Notes under the pieces: generated by a model
The model's database searches: none
What the model saw: only the letters and a program-made list of their open reading frames with translations
What the model was told of the DNA's origin: nothing
NCBI GenBank assembly: GCA_017461585.1
Contig: JAFTYM010000009.1
Coordinates: 1-59,910, forward strand
Length of the DNA stretch: 59,910 bases
Direction: 5' to 3'
From: Oscillospiraceae bacterium
Lineage (GTDB): Bacteria; Bacillota; Clostridia; Oscillospirales; Oscillospiraceae
Made by a program: the position numbers and the translations under genes
In this document: one piece after another, positions 1-8,034 of the stretch
Numbering within the stretch: position 1 is the first letter of the stretch
Layout of the letters: every line of letters starts with the position of its first letter

Positions 1-195
1 CAGTTTTGTGACGGTTTTATATTGGATGTCGAATATAAATGCTTTTGCAAATTCTCGGGCAAATACGAGATCATCGCTGCCAAGCATGTCACAGTTCTCA
101 TCATACAGAATAAGATCCTGAAGATATGTGACAACACCCAGCTGAGCGGTCAATTCGGTAAGCTCGTCTATTGTGGATATATGGATTTTAAGCAT
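1..195 (-). CDS. Small protein of unknown function, cut by the window start
   Basis: A minus-strand reading frame opens with ATG at 195-193, preceded by a strong ribosome binding site (GGAGG, about 200-205), and stays open for 65 codons to the window edge, so the C-terminus is missing. It starts MLKIHISTIDELTEL and is acidic, probably helical, with no signal peptide or membrane segment. I do not recognise the family. It is divergent from the Xre repressor gene at 321, and the repeated operator sites lie between the two starts, so it is probably a target of that repressor. Pairs of a small protein and an Xre repressor often belong to mobile or toxin-antitoxin modules, but nothing here proves that. 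Confidence 0.65.
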   Translation of the reverse strand, partial: MLKIHISTIDELTELTAQLGVVTYLQDLILYDENCDMLGSDDLVFAREFAKAFIFDIQYKTVTKL

Positions 196-220
196 ATTGC
201 ACCTCCTGTTAAGTATATTA

Positions 221-304
221 TAGCCTATTGTGCCAAAATGGCACAATAGGCTAATTAACCAAATTGGCACAAGCTGAAATGCGCAAATGTGCTAAAATGG
301 TACA
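221..304. promoter_or_regulatory. Repeated operator sites between divergent genes
   Basis: A perfect inverted repeat with 14-bp arms (221-234 and 240-253, 5-nt spacer) contains the core TGTGCCAAAATGGCACA (229-245). A near-copy, TGTGCTAAAATGGTACA, lies at 288-304, and a half-like site (CCAAATTGGCAC) at about 259-270. Centre-to-centre spacing between the two full sites is 59 bp. The second full site ends just before the ribosome binding site of the Xre gene. The arrangement is typical of a self-regulating Xre/Cro-family repressor controlling both divergent promoters; which protein binds is inferred. Confidence 0.7.
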
Positions 305-320
305 AAAGGAGTGTGTGAAA

Positions 321-551
321 ATGTATGGTAAAAAACTCCGTGGTTTAAGAAAAAAGGCTAAGTTAACACTTGAACAGGTTGCTCAAAAAATGCACACAAC
401 ACATACTACAGTTTCGCGGTATGAGAATGATAAACGCAAAATGGAGCCGGAAACACTTGCAGAGTTTTGCAAGTTATATAATGTTTCTGCGGATTATCTT
501 TTAGATTTACCAAAGGACATGCCATACCCGGATGATGAAACTGATGTATGA
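321..551 (+). CDS. Xre-family helix-turn-helix repressor
   Basis: This 76-residue protein is almost entirely one Xre/Cro HTH domain (about residues 4-62). It has the usual LRGLRKKAKLTLEQVA first helices, the TTVSRYENDKRKME recognition region and the LYNVSADYLLDL end. An in-frame ATG exists at 264, but the ATG at 321 has AAAGGAG about 10 nt upstream and starts at the normal place for the family, so it is chosen. Dyad operators sit just upstream (221-304), suggesting it represses itself and the divergent gene at 1-195. It is a DNA-binding protein with no sensory domain; the inducing signal cannot be read from the sequence. Confidence 0.85.
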   Translation: MYGKKLRGLRKKAKLTLEQVAQKMHTTHTTVSRYENDKRKMEPETLAEFCKLYNVSADYLLDLPKDMPYPDDETDV

Positions 552-564
552 ATTTAACAAAACC

Positions 565-593
565 TTGCATGTACAGCACAAATATTATATGAT
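565..593 (+). promoter_or_regulatory. Candidate sigma-A promoter for the UROD-like gene
   Basis: TTGCAT (565-570) and TATGAT (588-593) are separated by 17 nt, about 40 nt before the start codon at 633, which has a good AAGGAG site. The hexamers are imperfect, so this is a candidate only. Confidence 0.4.
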
Positions 594-632
594 GGTGTCA
601 GGTTTAAAAAGCAAAAAAGGAGAGCAAAAACT

Positions 633-1652
633 ATGACAGAAAGAGAAAACCTGTTAAAGGTATATCGCGGCGAAGTTCCCGAATGGCTTCCCAGATACAG
701 CCTCGCTCCCGCAGGAGCACCCGGCGCAACAAAGTCCCGTGCAACAGTTCCTGTAGGTCCCGCATTTCTTGACAAGAAGATCGTAAACGGTCTTGAGTAT
801 GACATCTGGGGCGTTGAGCACACAGCAACAGAGAGCGCAGGCGGCGCATCTCTGCCCACTCCCGGTAAATTTATCCTCACAGATATCACAAAGTGGCGTG
901 ACGTTATCAAGGCTCCAGACATTTCCGATATCGACTGGGATGCAATGAGCCGTAAGGGTACAGAGCTTATCGACAGAAATGAGTCTGTTGTTGAGCTTAT
1001 GACACACGTTGGCTACTTCCAGCACCTTATGGAGTTCATGGGATTTTCAGAAGGTCTTACAGCTATGTACGAAGAGCCCGAAGAAGTAATGGCTCTGTTT
1101 GAGTACCTTGCAGATTTCTATGACGAAGTATTTACAAAGGCTGTTGAATACTACAAGCCTGACGTAATGTGCATTCTGGACGATACTGCAACAGCGATAA
1201 ACCCCTTCATCTCCCTCAACATGTACCGCGAGATGGTAAAGCCCTATCACGAGCGCCTTGCGAAGATCGCAAGAGACCACGGTGTGCTTATCAATATGCA
1301 TAACTGCGGCAGATGTGAGGACTTTATCGACGATTGGCTTGAAATGGGCGTTTCTATCTGGAACCCTGCACAGACAATGAACGATCTTACAGGCATCAAG
1401 GCAAAGTACGGCAATAAGCTGACACTTGTAGGCTGCTGGGATTCCTCCGGCCCTCCTGCATGGCCCGGTGCAACAGAAGAGCTTGTCAGAAGCGAAGTGA
1501 GAAAGTGTATCGACACATTCGCACCCGGCGGCGGCTTCGTATTCTGGGGCAGCATCTATGGTCCTCCGGGAGATCCCGAGGTCGCACTCAAGTCTGAGTG
1601 GCTGGCTGATGAGTACGAGAAGTACGGCAGAAGCTGGTATAAAAATCACTAA
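633..1652 (+). CDS. Uroporphyrinogen decarboxylase-family protein, methyltransferase-like
   Basis: A 339-residue UROD-fold protein. The family covers heme-pathway HemE and the corrinoid methyltransferases (MtaA/MtbA/CmuA type) that move methyl groups between a corrinoid protein and a thiol. This member lacks the N-terminal HemE signature and carries MHNCGRCEDF near residue 225, a His/Cys arrangement like the zinc site of the methyltransferase branch, so a methyltransferase role is more likely than heme synthesis. No corrinoid protein or partner methyltransferase is adjacent, so the substrate is unknown. It is probably monocistronic: a promoter lies upstream and a strong hairpin at 1661-1688 follows. 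A distant paralogue at 53199-54179 shares the HxCGRCED motif. Confidence 0.8.
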   Translation: MTERENLLKVYRGEVPEWLPRYSLAPAGAPGATKSRATVPVGPAFLDKKIVNGLEYDIWGVEHTATESAGGASLPTPGKFILTDITKWRDVIKAPDISDIDWDAMSRKGTELIDRNESVVELMTHVGYFQHLMEFMGFSEGLTAMYEEPEEVMALFEYLADFYDEVFTKAVEYYKPDVMCILDDTATAINPFISLNMYREMVKPYHERLAKIARDHGVLINMHNCGRCEDFIDDWLEMGVSIWNPAQTMNDLTGIKAKYGNKLTLVGCWDSSGPPAWPGATEELVRSEVRKCIDTFAPGGGFVFWGSIYGPPGDPEVALKSEWLADEYEKYGRSWYKNH

Positions 1653-1660
1653 ACGATATT

Positions 1661-1692
1661 CAGGCGGGAACAGATACGTTCCCGCCTGTTTT
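1661..1692 (+). terminator. Rho-independent terminator after the UROD-like gene
   Basis: Perfect 11-bp stem (CAGGCGGGAAC, 1661-1671, with its complement 1678-1688), 6-nt loop, followed by a T-rich run. Confidence 0.85.
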
Positions 1693-1717
1693 GTATAAAA
1701 ATTATCTGTGTTGATAA

Positions 1718-1746
1718 TTGCAGTATGATGTAATTGCTGATATAAT
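1718..1746 (+). promoter_or_regulatory. Sigma-A-type promoter of the MBL gene
   Basis: TTGCAG (1718-1723), a 17-nt spacer, then TATAAT (1741-1746), 38 nt before the ATG at 1784, which has an AGGAGG ribosome binding site. Confidence 0.65.
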
Positions 1747-1783
1747 CGTTACATATATACAATAAAACAGGAGGCAAACTATT

Positions 1784-2683
1784 ATGGCAATGGAAATAAG
1801 AGATTTTTCTTTCGGCAGAAACAAGCTTAAGGTAAGAGTTTGTGTTGCTGAAGAGTCAGGCTTCAATGTTGCGTCCGTAATCGTATACGGTGAGACAGAG
1901 GCTGTCGTTATTGATACACAGTGGACACGTCCAAACGCACTTCGCGTAGCTGCAGAGGTTATGGACTTAAAGCGCAATCTCACAACTATTTATGTTACAC
2001 ACTCCCATCCCGACCATTACTGGGGCACAGCATACATTGCAGAACAGTTCCCCGGTGTAAAGTGCCTTGCACCTGCTGATGTATGCCACACCATCAATAC
2101 TCAGTTCTGCGACAAGCTGGAGCATTGGGAAGAAGTCATCGGAAAGACAAGAATGTGCTATAAAAACGTAGAATATCAGCCCATCGAAGGCGATACGATC
2201 CTTTGTGACGGTCATGAAATCAAGATCTTCTTCAACCGCATGGGCGACCTCCGTTACAACACACTTGTATGGATCCCCTCTATCAAGACTGTATACGGCA
2301 GCGATATCGTATTCAATGAGGCACATCCCTTCACCTGTGAGGTTTCCAAGAAGGAAAGAGCGCTGTGGATGGAAGATATCGACTTTATCGAAGCTCTTGA
2401 GCCCGATGTTATCATCCCCGGTCATGCAAAGCCCAACACTCCCTTCGACTACACATGCATCGACTTTATGCGTAAGTATCTGGAAGATACCGAGTGGTGC
2501 TATGATAACACAGAGACAGCAGCAGATTTCTTCTATGAGATGTGCAAGCGCACACCTGATGCAAGTCTCGTAATGCTCTCCAACGATATGAACGCCAGCG
2601 TTTTCAAGGGCGGACGTGAGTGGAACTGGGAAGACTCAGAAGTAGCTTCCATTGAAGAGACACGCGCAGACGATTTAAAATAA
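1784..2683 (+). CDS. MBL-fold metallohydrolase
   Basis: A 299-residue metallo-beta-lactamase-fold protein. The first metal motif THSHPDH is clear (His73, His75, Asp77, His78), the bridging Asp is probably in YGSD (Asp174), and the last His in PGHAKP (His214). The usual third His motif (GHxxG or similar, expected near residue 155) reads RMGDLRYNT, so one metal ligand is replaced or shifted. The family hydrolyses thioesters, lactones, phosphodiesters or sulfate esters; the substrate cannot be chosen. No signal peptide, so cytoplasmic. It has its own promoter and a terminator at 2697-2729. The acidic C-terminal 60 residues extend past the core fold. Confidence 0.85.
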   Translation: MAMEIRDFSFGRNKLKVRVCVAEESGFNVASVIVYGETEAVVIDTQWTRPNALRVAAEVMDLKRNLTTIYVTHSHPDHYWGTAYIAEQFPGVKCLAPADVCHTINTQFCDKLEHWEEVIGKTRMCYKNVEYQPIEGDTILCDGHEIKIFFNRMGDLRYNTLVWIPSIKTVYGSDIVFNEAHPFTCEVSKKERALWMEDIDFIEALEPDVIIPGHAKPNTPFDYTCIDFMRKYLEDTEWCYDNTETAADFFYEMCKRTPDASLVMLSNDMNASVFKGGREWNWEDSEVASIEETRADDLK

Positions 2684-2696
2684 TTAATAATTATTT

Positions 2697-2729
2697 AAAC
2701 GCCCGAAGTTAATATTGCTTCGGGCGTTT
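2697..2729 (+). terminator. Rho-independent terminator after the MBL gene
   Basis: 12-bp stem (AAACGCCCGAAG, 2697-2708, with CTTCGGGCGTTT, 2718-2729) and a 9-nt loop, followed by a moderately T-rich stretch. Confidence 0.8.
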
Positions 2730-2754
2730 GTGTTAAAAATAAGGAGGAAGTATA

Positions 2755-3402
2755 ATGAAACACGTTCTTTGCTTTGGCGATTCCAATACATACGGATTAA
2801 AGCCTGAGTGGATACAGGGCAGCTTCGGCAGACACGATGAAAACACCCGTTGGCCCGGCAAAATGCGCAACCTCCTGGGTGACGATTACAGAGTTATCGA
2901 AGAGGGACAGTGCGGACGTACAACAGTTTTTGAAGATCCAACATTCCCCATGAAGAGCGGCATCAACTATCTGCGCCCCTGCATCGAGAGCCACACTCCG
3001 CTGGATCTCATTATAATCATGTTGGGTACAAACGATACAAAGGGAATGTTCAATGCCTCTGCTGCGGAGATCGCAGCAGGCCTCGGCAGACTTATCCAGA
3101 CTGCAAAAGATCCCGCAGTTTACATGGGCGGTCCCGTTCCCAAAGTGCTGGTTGCGGTTCCTGTTCCTTTAGGTGAGGTTGCCACAACTCTGCCCGACGG
3201 TATCACTACAATGGAGATGGTGGAAAAGTCAAGAGCTCTGGCAGCAAGATATGAAGCTACAGCCCAAATGCATGGCTGTGAGTTTATTGATCTTGGAAAG
3301 GTAGCAGAGACAGCTCCCTTTGAGGGTGTTCACATCACAGCGGAAGGCCACGCTAAAATTGCAGAGGCAATGGCAGCGAAGGTTCGCGAAATTCTTGAAT
3401 AG
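2755..3402 (+). CDS. SGNH/GDSL-family hydrolase (esterase-like)
   Basis: A 215-residue cytoplasmic SGNH hydrolase. Block I is GDSNTYG (nucleophile Ser10), block III is GTND (Asn93), and the C-terminal catalytic His is in GVHITAEGH (His193). Family members hydrolyse acyl esters or acetylated sugars. The catalytic acid three residues before the His, normally Asp, is Glu here (Glu190 in FEGVH), which may be a tolerated change. The start has an AAGGAGG site 8 nt upstream. The lipoprotein gene at 3412 begins 10 nt after the stop, so the two are probably co-transcribed. The substrate is not deducible. Confidence 0.85.
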   Translation: MKHVLCFGDSNTYGLKPEWIQGSFGRHDENTRWPGKMRNLLGDDYRVIEEGQCGRTTVFEDPTFPMKSGINYLRPCIESHTPLDLIIIMLGTNDTKGMFNASAAEIAAGLGRLIQTAKDPAVYMGGPVPKVLVAVPVPLGEVATTLPDGITTMEMVEKSRALAARYEATAQMHGCEFIDLGKVAETAPFEGVHITAEGHAKIAEAMAAKVREILE

Positions 3403-3411
3403 GAGAAGAAA

Positions 3412-4872
3412 ATGAAACTGAAAAAGATACTGGCGGTTATTCTCAGCGTTTTGATGCTCGTCTCTCTCTGCGCCTGCGGAAAGATGACAGCAGAGCGTCT
3501 TATTGCTGACATGGCAAAGGCTCTTGCAGAGGTTGATTCTTTTGCAGGAACCATGAATATGGGAATGGAAATGGGCATTTCAGTTATGGGCGAGAGCATG
3601 GATATGTCTATGACAATGGATGCTGATGTTTCCTATGCCGATAAAATAACATACACAAAAGGCACCACAACAACTGCTATGGCAGGGCAGGATGACATAG
3701 TTGTTGAGATGGAAGGCTATTCTGTAACAGATGGTGATACCATCACAACATACACCCTGACAGAAGGCACATGGACAAAAATGGAAATGCCGAAGCCCGA
3801 GATGGAGACCAGCCTTGACACCGTAAAGATGCTCATTGATCCAGAAAATCTTGGCAAAATCGTTCTGCAGGAAGAACTGGATACTTATGACGGCAGAGAA
3901 GTTTATGTTCTCACAATATCAGACTGCAACTATCCCGAACTGGCAACAGACTATATAAATTCCCAGATGGGCTCAGTTTTTGGTGATATGGACCTGTCTG
4001 AGATAGATATGTCCGGCATTGTGATGCAGGTAACTTTGAAGGTATATAAAGACACAAAGCTGCCTGCGGTACTCTCCGTTGATTTTGGAGACAGCATGAC
4101 ATCCTTCATGGACTCTGCAATGGATGCTATGATCGGTGCGTTTTCTGAGGGTATGGAAGGTCTTGAAGGCGTTGATATAGGTGCCATATTTGAACAGCTG
4201 AATATGAGCTTCGAAATACCTGCCGCAATGACAACTGTGACATTTGATGAGTACAATATTGAGCCTGTCGTTGTTCCCAAGGAAGCGCTGGACGCTGAGG
4301 AACTGCTTTCTGATGGCGAATCCATTTTTGACAGCATTCTCGGCGCAGGCTTAGGCGATATGACTGTTGATGATCCTGAAGATACAGATACTTCTGTTCC
4401 TGTTACGGAACCGGGACAGGTCGTGGTATTCTCCGATGACGGTCTTTACAGCATAGTTCTCGGTGAAGTCCCGGGCTATACTCTGGTGGCAGATTATACA
4501 GATGATTATACTGCTTGCTATGAGTTCTACACAGAGACATCATACAGCAGCTATATGTATTACATCATCTCCCTCAACGGCTATACAATGGAAGAGCTTG
4601 TGGCAGATTCTATTTCCGGATACATTGATTATCTCAACCAGTTTGAGTGCGAGAATATCGTGACATCTGATGTTCAGACAGCAACTGTAGGCGGTTATGA
4701 TGTTGCATACGTAACATTTGATTATATCCTTGACTATCCCAGCCAGGATATCCTTGCTCTTATTGCGGTAAGCGAGAACTATGTTGTTGCTGTTGAGTCT
4801 TACACAATGACAGAGGCTGAAATCGATACGATAGCAACACTTGAAACAGCAGTCAGTGCATTTGTTGGTTAA
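3412..4872 (+). CDS. Lipoprotein with two domains, function unknown
   Basis: A 486-residue exported lipoprotein. A basic, hydrophobic signal peptide ends in the lipobox SLCACG, with lipidated Cys near residue 22. Residues about 25-285 resemble the beta-rich DUF6612/LppX-like lipoprotein domains of Firmicutes, with repeated Met/Asp/Gly-rich strands. After an acidic linker (about 300-330), residues 330-486 form a second compact domain rich in Tyr and Val. No catalytic motif is visible. It follows the SGNH hydrolase by 9 nt and ends at a terminator shared with sigG. It is probably a surface sensor or carrier, but this rests only on localisation. Confidence 0.75.
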   Translation: MKLKKILAVILSVLMLVSLCACGKMTAERLIADMAKALAEVDSFAGTMNMGMEMGISVMGESMDMSMTMDADVSYADKITYTKGTTTTAMAGQDDIVVEMEGYSVTDGDTITTYTLTEGTWTKMEMPKPEMETSLDTVKMLIDPENLGKIVLQEELDTYDGREVYVLTISDCNYPELATDYINSQMGSVFGDMDLSEIDMSGIVMQVTLKVYKDTKLPAVLSVDFGDSMTSFMDSAMDAMIGAFSEGMEGLEGVDIGAIFEQLNMSFEIPAAMTTVTFDEYNIEPVVVPKEALDAEELLSDGESIFDSILGAGLGDMTVDDPEDTDTSVPVTEPGQVVVFSDDGLYSIVLGEVPGYTLVADYTDDYTACYEFYTETSYSSYMYYIISLNGYTMEELVADSISGYIDYLNQFECENIVTSDVQTATVGGYDVAYVTFDYILDYPSQDILALIAVSENYVVAVESYTMTEAEIDTIATLETAVSAFVG

Positions 4873-4880
4873 ATAAAGAA

Positions 4881-4907
4881 AATACCCCTGACATAGTCAG
4901 GGGTATT
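4881..4907. terminator. Bidirectional terminator between convergent genes
   Basis: 12-bp perfect stem (AATACCCCTGAC, 4881-4892, with its complement 4896-4907) and a 3-nt loop, with A and T runs on both sides. It can serve both the lipoprotein gene and sigG, which converge here. Confidence 0.85.
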
Positions 4908-4910
4908 ATT

Positions 4911-5702
4911 TTATAGATTCTTCTTTATCTGTGCTATGGCGTTTTTCTCAAGACGTGATACCTGAGCCTGGGAAATGCCGATTTCGGAGGCTACCTCCAT
5001 CTGTGTTTTGCCGTCGTAAAAACGCAGGGAGAGTATTTTCTTCTCTCGGTCGGTCAGGGCAGCAATGGCATCTGTGAGCGCAATCTGCTCAAGCCAGCTC
5101 TCATCCGTGTTCTTAGTGTCTCGCACCTGATCCATGACGCATATGCTCTCACCGCCGTCAGAGTAAATAGGCTCGTACAGCGAGACGGGATCAGCGATGG
5201 AGTCCATTGCAAAGACGATGTCCTCACGCTTTATTTTAAGAGCCCGCGCCAGCTCGTCCACGTCTGGCTCGCGCTGTGTCTCGTTGGTAAGCTTTTCCCG
5301 CATCTGCAGGACTTTATATGCCGTATCTCTCATGCTGCGTGAAACTCTTATGGCGCTGTTATCACGCAGGTATCTGCGTATCTCGCCGATTATCATTGGC
5401 ACACCATAGGTGGAAAAGCGGACGTTTAGGCTGGTGTCAAAATTGTCGATAGCCTTCATAAGACCGATGCAGCCCACTTGAAACAGGTCATCAAGGTTTT
5501 CACCGCGCCCTGTGAACTTCTGTATTACGGAAAGCACCAACCGCAGATTGCCCGATATCAAAGTCTCGCGGGCTTTTTTGTCACCGTTATGGCTTTTTTC
5601 CAAAAGAGTCTGCGTTTCTTCGGCGGTGAGCACCTTCAGCTTTGATGTATTAACTCCGCATATCTCCACTTTGCCGGAAATCAACCGACCGCCCCCTGCC
5701 AT
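4911..5702 (-). CDS. sigG: RNA polymerase sigma-G, late forespore sigma factor
   Basis: The protein carries the highly conserved SigG N-terminal segment KVEICGVNTSKL, the core region 2 sequences NLRLVLSVIQKF and DLFQVGCIGLMKAIDNFD, and a region 4 HTH ending EIGISQAQVSRLEK. This matches SigG rather than SigF, which lacks the KVEICGVNTSKL tail. It directs late forespore transcription after engulfment and shows that the organism carries sporulation genes. The ATG at 5702 gives an unusual MAGGGRL start; the TTG at 5684, with AGGGGG upstream, is a plausible alternative. It stands alone here, without the spoIIGA-sigE genes that adjoin it in Bacillus. Confidence 0.95.
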   Translation of the reverse strand: MAGGGRLISGKVEICGVNTSKLKVLTAEETQTLLEKSHNGDKKARETLISGNLRLVLSVIQKFTGRGENLDDLFQVGCIGLMKAIDNFDTSLNVRFSTYGVPMIIGEIRRYLRDNSAIRVSRSMRDTAYKVLQMREKLTNETQREPDVDELARALKIKREDIVFAMDSIADPVSLYEPIYSDGGESICVMDQVRDTKNTDESWLEQIALTDAIAALTDREKKILSLRFYDGKTQMEVASEIGISQAQVSRLEKNAIAQIKKNL

Positions 5703-5774
5703 TTTTGTTCTCTAAGGCAGTATTCCCAAATAAGGCAGAATTTATTTGATATGTGAGCACAGGAAAAATATGCA

Positions 5775-5808
5775 AAAAACGGTCACAGTTTTTACTGTGA
5801 CCGTTTTT
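5775..5808 (-). terminator. Terminator of the metY-metA operon
   Basis: 15-bp perfect stem (AAAAACGGTCACAGT and complement, 5775-5789 and 5794-5808) with a TTTT/AAAA loop. On the minus strand it follows the metA stop within a few bases and ends in a run of T. Confidence 0.9.
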
Positions 5809-5810
5809 GG

Positions 5811-6728
5811 CTATTTGATGTCTCCGATATCGTAGGGTGTTGTCTGGTAAACAAAGTAGTTCAGCCAGTTGGAATAGAGTAGATTTGCGTGTCCGCGCCA
5901 AGTGACGTTGGGGGCTTTTGTGTCATCGTCATCGGGAAAGTAGTTCTTTGGAACATCGATAGGAAGACCCAGGTTTTTATCACGCACATACTCGTTTAAA
6001 AGTGTGTCAGGGTCGTATTCAGAGTGACCTGTGATAAAGACCTGTCTGCCGCCCTCTGTGTAGATGGCGTATATGCCGGCCTCTTCCGAAGAGGCTGCTA
6101 TCTTAAGCTCGGGGACTTTCTCCACATCCTCGCGGCGGATGTTTGTGTGGCGGGAGTGAGGCACCATAAAGGTATCGTCAAAGCCACGCATAAGCATTGC
6201 CTGCTTGCGTTCCACGCGGTGAGGAAATACACCGAACATCTTCTTGTCAAGAGGATATTTGGGCACGCCGTAGTGATAGTAAAGTCCTGCCTGTGCACCC
6301 CAGCAGATATGGAAGGTGCTGTAGACGTTTGTCTTGCTCCACTCCATAATACGGCATAGCTCATCCCAGTATTCGACCTCTTCAAAGGGCATCTGCTCAA
6401 CAGGTGCGCCTGTGATGATAAGTCCGTCGAACTTCTGATCCTTTATATCGTCAAAGGATTTGTAAAACGCCAGAAGATGATCTTTTGATGTGTTCTTTGA
6501 CTCGTGAGTGGTGGTGTGGATAAGCTCGATCTCCACCTGAAGGGGGGTGTTGCCCAAAAGACGGGTGAGCTGCGTCTCTGTTACTACCTTTGTGGGCATG
6601 AGGTTTAAAATTGCAATGCGCAGAGGACGGATATCCTGAGATACAGCGCGTGTCTCTGTCATTACGAATATATTTTCATTCTGAAGTATTTGGGTAGCGG
6701 GAAGTTCGTTGGGAATCTTGATAGGCAA
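5811..6728 (-). CDS. metA: Homoserine O-acetyltransferase (MetA family)
   Basis: Transfers an acyl group to homoserine, the first committed step of methionine synthesis. The start is taken as TTG at 6728: it gives the family N-terminus [11 protein letters not shown], lies 9 nt after GGAGG, and puts the nucleophile at Cys142 (FHICWGAQA) and the specificity residue at 111, as in known enzymes. An upstream ATG at 6752 would overlap metY and add eight foreign residues. Position 111 is Glu ([10 protein letters not shown]); in this family Glu111 favours acetyl-CoA and Gly favours succinyl-CoA, which fits the adjacent O-acetylhomoserine enzyme. Length 305 residues is normal. It begins 4 nt after the metY stop and is co-transcribed. 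Confidence 0.93.
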   Translation of the reverse strand: MPIKIPNELPATQILQNENIFVMTETRAVSQDIRPLRIAILNLMPTKVVTETQLTRLLGNTPLQVEIELIHTTTHESKNTSKDHLLAFYKSFDDIKDQKFDGLIITGAPVEQMPFEEVEYWDELCRIMEWSKTNVYSTFHICWGAQAGLYYHYGVPKYPLDKKMFGVFPHRVERKQAMLMRGFDDTFMVPHSRHTNIRREDVEKVPELKIAASSEEAGIYAIYTEGGRQVFITGHSEYDPDTLLNEYVRDKNLGLPIDVPKNYFPDDDDTKAPNVTWRGHANLLYSNWLNYFVYQTTPYDIGDIK

Positions 6729-6732
6729 CGGA

Positions 6733-8013
6733 TTATACCTCCAGTCCGGCAAGAGCCTGCTCTATATCTGCGATAAGATCATTTGCGTTTTCAATACCGC
6801 AGGAATATCTTACGAGATCAGCGGAGACGCCTGCCTCGATAAGCTCTGCATCACTCATCTGACGGTGAGTTGTGCTTGCAGGGTGGAGACAGCATGTGCG
6901 GGCATCTGCAACGTGTGTCTCAATGGAGGCAACGCGAAGCCTCTGCATGAAGTCCTGAGCTGCCTTCCTGCCGCCCTTTACGCCGAAGGAGATAACGCCG
7001 CAGGAACCGTTAGGCATATATTTCTGACCGATCTCATAGTGAGCATCGCCCGGGAGACCACAATATTTTACCCATGTGATCTTGGGGTGTTTTGAGAGAT
7101 ACTCTGCTATTTTCTGCGCGTTTTCACAATGACGCTGCATGCGTACGTGAAGGCTTTCAAGACCGAGGTTTAAGAGAAAAGAGTTATGAGGTGAGGGTGT
7201 GCTGCCAAAGTCACGCATCAGCTGAACTGTGAGCTTTGTGATGTAAGCACCCTCGAGACCGAATCTTTCAGTATAAACAACGCCGTGATAGCTGTCATCG
7301 GGAGTTGTGAGTCCGGGATATTTGTCTGCGTGTGCATTCCAGTCAAACTTACCGCTGTCTACAACAGCGCCGCCTAAAACGGAGGCATGGCCGTCCATGT
7401 ACTTGGAGGTAGAGTGGACAACGATGTCTGCGCCCCACTCAAAGGGACGGCAGTTTATAGGAGTTGCAAATGTGTTGTCAACAATAAGGGGAACACCGTG
7501 GCTGTGGGCAGCATTTGCAAATTTTTCTATGTCAAGAACTGTAAGTGCAGGATTTGCGATTGTCTCGCCGTAAACAACCTTTGTGTTGGGGCGGAAAGCT
7601 GCATTCAGCTCTTCAATTGAGCAGTCGGGATTTACAAATGTTACGTCAATGCCCATGCGCTTCATGGTGACGGACATAAGGTTAAAGCTGCCGCCGTAAA
7701 TTGTAGAGGAGGAAACGATGTGGTCTCCGCAGGAGCAGATGTTGAACAGGGCGAAGAATACTGCTGCCATACCTGAAGAGGTGAGCATAGCTGCTGTGCC
7801 GCCCTCCAGCGCTGCTATCTTTGCTGCAACAGCGTCGCTGGTGGGGTTCTGCAGACGGGAATAGAAGTATCCGTCTGCTTCAAGGTCAAAGAGCTTAGCC
7901 ATCTCATCGCCTGACGCATATTTAAAAGTGGTGCTCTGAATTATTGGTATCTGACGGGGCTCGCCGTTACCGGGGTCATAGCCTGCCTGTATGCATTTTG
8001 TTTCGAGTTCCAT
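6733..8013 (-). CDS. metY: O-acetylhomoserine sulfhydrylase (PLP enzyme)
   Basis: A 426-residue Cys/Met-metabolism PLP enzyme. It makes homocysteine from O-acetylhomoserine and sulfide, joining sulfur assimilation to methionine synthesis in the cytoplasm. Landmarks are the N-terminal [10 protein letters not shown], the phosphate-binding [19 protein letters not shown] containing the PLP lysine, and the C-terminal [10 protein letters not shown] that is diagnostic of MetY. It follows the VanW-family gene by 21 nt with an AGGAGG site and precedes metA by 4 nt. No SAM riboswitch or T-box is visible in the short gap, so methionine control, if any, acts elsewhere. Confidence 0.95.
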   Translation of the reverse strand: MELETKCIQAGYDPGNGEPRQIPIIQSTTFKYASGDEMAKLFDLEADGYFYSRLQNPTSDAVAAKIAALEGGTAAMLTSSGMAAVFFALFNICSCGDHIVSSSTIYGGSFNLMSVTMKRMGIDVTFVNPDCSIEELNAAFRPNTKVVYGETIANPALTVLDIEKFANAAHSHGVPLIVDNTFATPINCRPFEWGADIVVHSTSKYMDGHASVLGGAVVDSGKFDWNAHADKYPGLTTPDDSYHGVVYTERFGLEGAYITKLTVQLMRDFGSTPSPHNSFLLNLGLESLHVRMQRHCENAQKIAEYLSKHPKITWVKYCGLPGDAHYEIGQKYMPNGSCGVISFGVKGGRKAAQDFMQRLRVASIETHVADARTCCLHPASTTHRQMSDAELIEAGVSADLVRYSCGIENANDLIADIEQALAGLEV

Positions 8014-8034
8014 GGATGGGGTTCCTCCTGTGTT

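Noticed and set aside
6700-8034. A SAM riboswitch or T-box in front of metY
   Set aside because: The gap to the upstream gene is 21 nt, too short for either, and no such structure was found before the VanW-family gene.
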